Shown piece after piece: positions 61,955 to 64,000 of a DNA stretch of 64,000 nt. Location of the stretch: contig CAYPVK010000001.1 in assembly GCA_964414185.1 (NCBI GenBank), positions 152,511 to 216,510 on the forward strand, read 5' to 3'. Under the pieces are notes generated by a model. It searched no databases, was not told the DNA's origin, and saw only the letters and a program-made list of their open reading frames with translations. The stretch's first letter is position 1, and the number at the start of each line of letters is the position of its first letter. The position numbers were made by a program, and so were the translations under genes. Origin of the DNA: UBA7488 sp964414185. GTDB taxonomy: Bacteria > Pseudomonadota > Alphaproteobacteria > CAAHEQ01 > UBA3637.

Positions 61955-62853
61955 GATAGTTTTTTAGCCTCGTCTTGTGCGCGTTTTTTTAAACTTGCAT
62001 TTGCTTTCGGGAATTCGACCGGCAAAGATTTAAACGCCGTGCATGCTTCGTCTTTTTTCTTTAAATGTGCCATGGACATGCCGAGCTTTAACAAATTGTC
62101 GGGCGCTTTGGAGTTGTTTTTATAGGTTGTAAACCCTTCGGCAAAAACGCCGACGGCTTGTTCATATTGCCCGCGCGCATAATATGTTTCGCCCAACCAA
62201 TAATTGGCATTGCCCGCCAAATTGGATTTCGGGTTTTTTTCAATAAACGTGATAAAGCCTTTTTCGGCACCGACGTGGTCGCCTTTTTTAAGCAATCCGT
62301 AAGCCGCGTCATATTGTTCTTTGACGCTTTTGTTTGCTGTGGCGGATGCCGTGGCCGTATTTGCACCGCCCGCGGCATTCGTTTTGCCCGCGGCGGATTT
62401 GCGTTTGTCGTTTTTTTGAGTATTCAAAGCATTCGCGTTTGACGTTGCCGCATTGTCTTCCAACATTTTGAAACGGATATCCGTATCGGCATTCATTTTT
62501 GCGATTTTTTCTTGCAATTTTGCGATTTCAAAACTTTGTTCTTCCAAACGCGCCGTTAATTGTTGCAACGCTTCTTCTTGAGCGGTTAATTTGGAGTACA
62601 ATTCGTCCGTTTGGTCAATCGGGCCGTTGTCGGTTTGTTTTTTTTTGCCAAAGCCCATGAACGAAAATTTCGATTCTTCTTCCTGCGGTTGATAAACGCG
62701 GCGTTGAATAAAAGTCATGTCGCGTTCCAAACGGTCCATACGGTCGTTTAAAATGGCAAAATTATCGTTGACCTGAGCCGTCGCGGACAAGCTGAAAAAT
62801 ATTGCCAAGCATCCGATAAGGCACGGATTGAATATATATTTTTTTAATTTCAT
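61945..62853 (-). CDS. cpoB: Tol-Pal coordinating protein CpoB (YbgF)
   Basis: CpoB links peptidoglycan synthesis with outer-membrane constriction through TolA. The 302-aa protein has a signal peptide (cut near ATA-QV, residue 26), a coiled coil at about 30-150 for trimerisation, an Ala/Asn/Lys-rich linker, and three TPR units in the C-terminal half (YDAAYGLLKKGDHVGAEKGF, NANYWLGETYYARGQYEQAV, LLKLGMSMAHLKKKDEACTA). It follows pal at 195 bases, as expected in the tol-pal cluster. Confidence 0.93.
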   Translation of the reverse strand: MKLKKYIFNPCLIGCLAIFFSLSATAQVNDNFAILNDRMDRLERDMTFIQRRVYQPQEEESKFSFMGFGKKKQTDNGPIDQTDELYSKLTAQEEALQQLTARLEEQSFEIAKLQEKIAKMNADTDIRFKMLEDNAATSNANALNTQKNDKRKSAAGKTNAAGGANTATASATANKSVKEQYDAAYGLLKKGDHVGAEKGFITFIEKNPKSNLAGNANYWLGETYYARGQYEQAVGVFAEGFTTYKNNSKAPDNLLKLGMSMAHLKKKDEACTAFKSLPVEFPKANASLKKRAQDEAKKLSCP

Positions 62854-62987
62854 TGTTAAAAGCCTCGTTTAAAATTTGTTTTTTTTAATATACAGGCAGA
62901 TTGTAATTTTGAAAAGCGTTTTTTACCGCCCGAACGGACAAATTTAAAAAATCGGCAAGAACCGCCCTTGTAAAACACAGTAATAAA

Positions 62988-63017
62988 AAAACAAGGGCAG
63001 TTTCCCACCCTTGTTTT
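62988..63017 (-). terminator. Terminator after pal
   Basis: AAAACAAGGG and CCCTTGTTTT form a perfect 10-bp stem with a 10-nt loop, 31 bases beyond the pal stop. It may attenuate rather than end transcription into cpoB. Confidence 0.75.
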
Positions 63018-63047
63018 GAAATTTCAAATCCCGAAGGATTTTATGCC

Positions 63048-63542
63048 TTAGTAAGCAACGGTTGTTGCATTACGGTTTTTGGCATAAGCGGCTTCGGTAG
63101 AACCCGTTACGACAGGTCTTTCTTTGCCGTAAGAAATTGTTTTGATGCGGTCTTTGGCAATGCCTTTGGCAACCAAATAGCTGCGAGCGGCATTGGCGCG
63201 GCGTTCGCCCAAAGCCAAGTTGTATTCGCGTGTACCGCGTTCATCGCAACGGCCTTCGACAACGATTAAAGCCGTCGGGTTTGCTTTAAGCCAAGCGGCT
63301 TGTTCGCTTAAATAAGATTTGGCTTCGGCATTTAAGCTGGAGCTGTTGAACGCAAAGTAAACGGTTGCGTGTACTTCGCTCGCGAATTTTTTGGTAACGC
63401 TGTTCGGTTCCAAATCGGAAATGTTGACGTCATCTTTCCACCCGCCGTTGGCGTTAGCATACAAATCAGCGCCCGTTTTGCTGGATGAGCAAGCAGCCGC
63501 CAATGACAAAGCGCATACGATAGCAAATAATCTTTTTAACAT
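63048..63542 (-). CDS. pal: Peptidoglycan-associated lipoprotein Pal
   Basis: Pal ties the outer membrane to peptidoglycan and to TolB. The start at 63542 is preferred to an ATG two codons upstream because AAGGAT lies 6 bases away. The 164-aa protein has a lipobox (LSLAAAC, Cys18) and an OmpA-like domain: VYFAFNSSSLNAEAKSYL, the peptidoglycan-binding VEGRCDERGTREYNLALGER and RANAARSYLVAKGI. A promoter stands at 63658-63630. TolB is not visible upstream within the window. Confidence 0.95.
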   Translation of the reverse strand: MLKRLFAIVCALSLAAACSSSKTGADLYANANGGWKDDVNISDLEPNSVTKKFASEVHATVYFAFNSSSLNAEAKSYLSEQAAWLKANPTALIVVEGRCDERGTREYNLALGERRANAARSYLVAKGIAKDRIKTISYGKERPVVTGSTEAAYAKNRNATTVAY

Positions 63543-63629
63543 GTTCATATCCTTTTTTTTATTCTTTCTTTTTTTTAAGGTATTAAATCCTTAACCCCAC
63601 TTGTCAGATGTAATCATCTTACCGCCCTA

Positions 63630-63658
63630 AATAAACTATACTTTTGTAAGTAAGTCAA
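63630..63658 (-). promoter_or_regulatory. Candidate promoter of pal
   Basis: On the minus strand TTGACT and TTTATT are separated by 17 bases, 88 bases before the start. Confidence 0.4.
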
Positions 63659-63869
63659 GAGCTTTTAAGGGGCAAATGAAAAATATTTTTTGTCACTGCG
63701 GAATAAATTAAAAAATAAATTTCATTCGTTCCCGCAAAAATTTTAATGCCCGTTAAGGGCGTGCGCCTTTAATCGGAAACAACGGATTTTTCAAACGTAA
63801 GCACATTCCGTGAAATACGGATTTTTACTCGGACGGACGGGCACAAAGGGGGGATAAATTGTTGGGAAA

Positions 63870-63892
63870 CGGGCGACGATTAACGCCGCCCG
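63870..63892 (-). terminator. Hairpin after the partial gene at the window end
   Basis: CGGGCGGCG and CGTCGCCCG pair on the minus strand with one G-U pair and a 5-nt loop; TTTCCC follows, so the T run is short. Confidence 0.5.
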
Positions 63893-63918
63893 CATCGGTT
63901 ATCACGAATAATTGCGTT

Positions 63919-64000
63919 TTATTTTAACACACATAAATTGCCGTTAAGCGTTCTGTTGCTGCATCTGTCGCATTGTCCCGTGTTTTGTGCCATATCTACT
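63919..64000 (-). CDS. C-terminal fragment of a protein running off the window
   Basis: On the minus strand the frame reads from the window edge to a stop at 63919-63921. The 26 visible residues contain MAQNTGQCDRCSNRTLNGNL and end CVLK, with a CxxC pair. A terminator follows. It could be the end of a zinc-binding protein or a small protein starting at its ATG; the identity is unknown. Confidence 0.3.
   Translation of the reverse strand, partial: VDMAQNTGQCDRCSNRTLNGNLCVLK

Larger units (their letters stand above)
63543..63918. other. 376-bp region upstream of pal
   Basis: It holds the pal ribosome site and promoter (63630-63658), then AT-rich sequence with no credible coding frame, and a hairpin terminator at 63870-63892 for a partial minus-strand gene. 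No tolB gene occurs where it is usually found. Confidence 0.55.

Noticed and set aside
63926..63980. A tRNA or rRNA fragment at the window end
   Set aside because: No cloverleaf or conserved rRNA sequence; only a short open frame with CxxC is visible.

Overview
The window looks like chromosomal DNA of an uncultured, fairly low-GC, Gram-negative alphaproteobacterium that probably lives with a host. The evidence is gene content: an ELM1/DUF1022 protein, a full set of outer-membrane biogenesis genes (LptF, LptD, SurA, MlaA, MlaC, CpoB, Pal, DolP-like, FadL), a VirB-type secretion locus with duplicated VirB8 as in Rickettsiales, and a prepilin with an R-S-M-V-E cleavage region. The lineage is inferred. 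I see no tRNA, rRNA, insertion sequence, phage or CRISPR array.

Layout. 1-2.4 kb: the 3' end of an ELM1-like gene, a tiny membrane protein and a lone periplasmic binding protein. 2.4-22.7 kb: one long minus-strand type IV secretion (T4SS) locus. In transcription order it encodes a GH24 lysozyme-like protein (in the VirB1 position), four exported VirB5-position proteins, a fifth whose C-terminal tail matches its neighbour, a coiled-coil exported protein, VirB8, a VirB7-like lipoprotein, a second VirB8, a VirB9-SPOR protein, a 2192-residue VirB10 with roughly 90 copies of a 17-residue repeat, and a VirB11 ATPase. VirB2, B3, B4, B6 and D4 are not here. 23.2-31.1 kb: a minus-strand envelope operon (small membrane protein, exported 517-aa protein, xerD, a single-frame lptF-lptD fusion, surA, folD), divergent from aroK and a CorC/HlyC protein across an operator-like palindrome. 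33-37 kb: the yra-type group (dolP-like, yraN, rsmI and a divergent lpoA-like gene), a small membrane protein and a prepilin behind a 12-G tract.

37.6-47.3 kb: hemW, hpf, ptsN, rnhA, a DsbA-family protein with a cysteine-cluster tail, fadL, a cation/calcium exchanger and mnmA behind a Pho-box-like array, an unknown gene and fabD. 47.5-47.7 kb: a structured non-coding RNA with its own promoter and terminator. 48-53.6 kb: murJ, a Bax-like protein lacking its catalytic glutamate, a DUF192 protein, an unknown gene with a near-consensus promoter, and mutY with two insertions. 53.6-56.6 kb: a Clp-like AAA+ ATPase without N or middle domain and an exported proline-rich partner. 56.7-58.7 kb: a LOG protein, mlaA and mlaC. 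58.8-63.6 kb: pal, cpoB, tilS and ftsH.

The most unusual content is the T4SS (repeat-built VirB10, SPOR-tailed VirB9, phage-type muramidase, shared C-terminal tails) and the LptF-LptD fusion, in which an inner-membrane permease and an outer-membrane barrel share one frame separated by an internal signal peptide.
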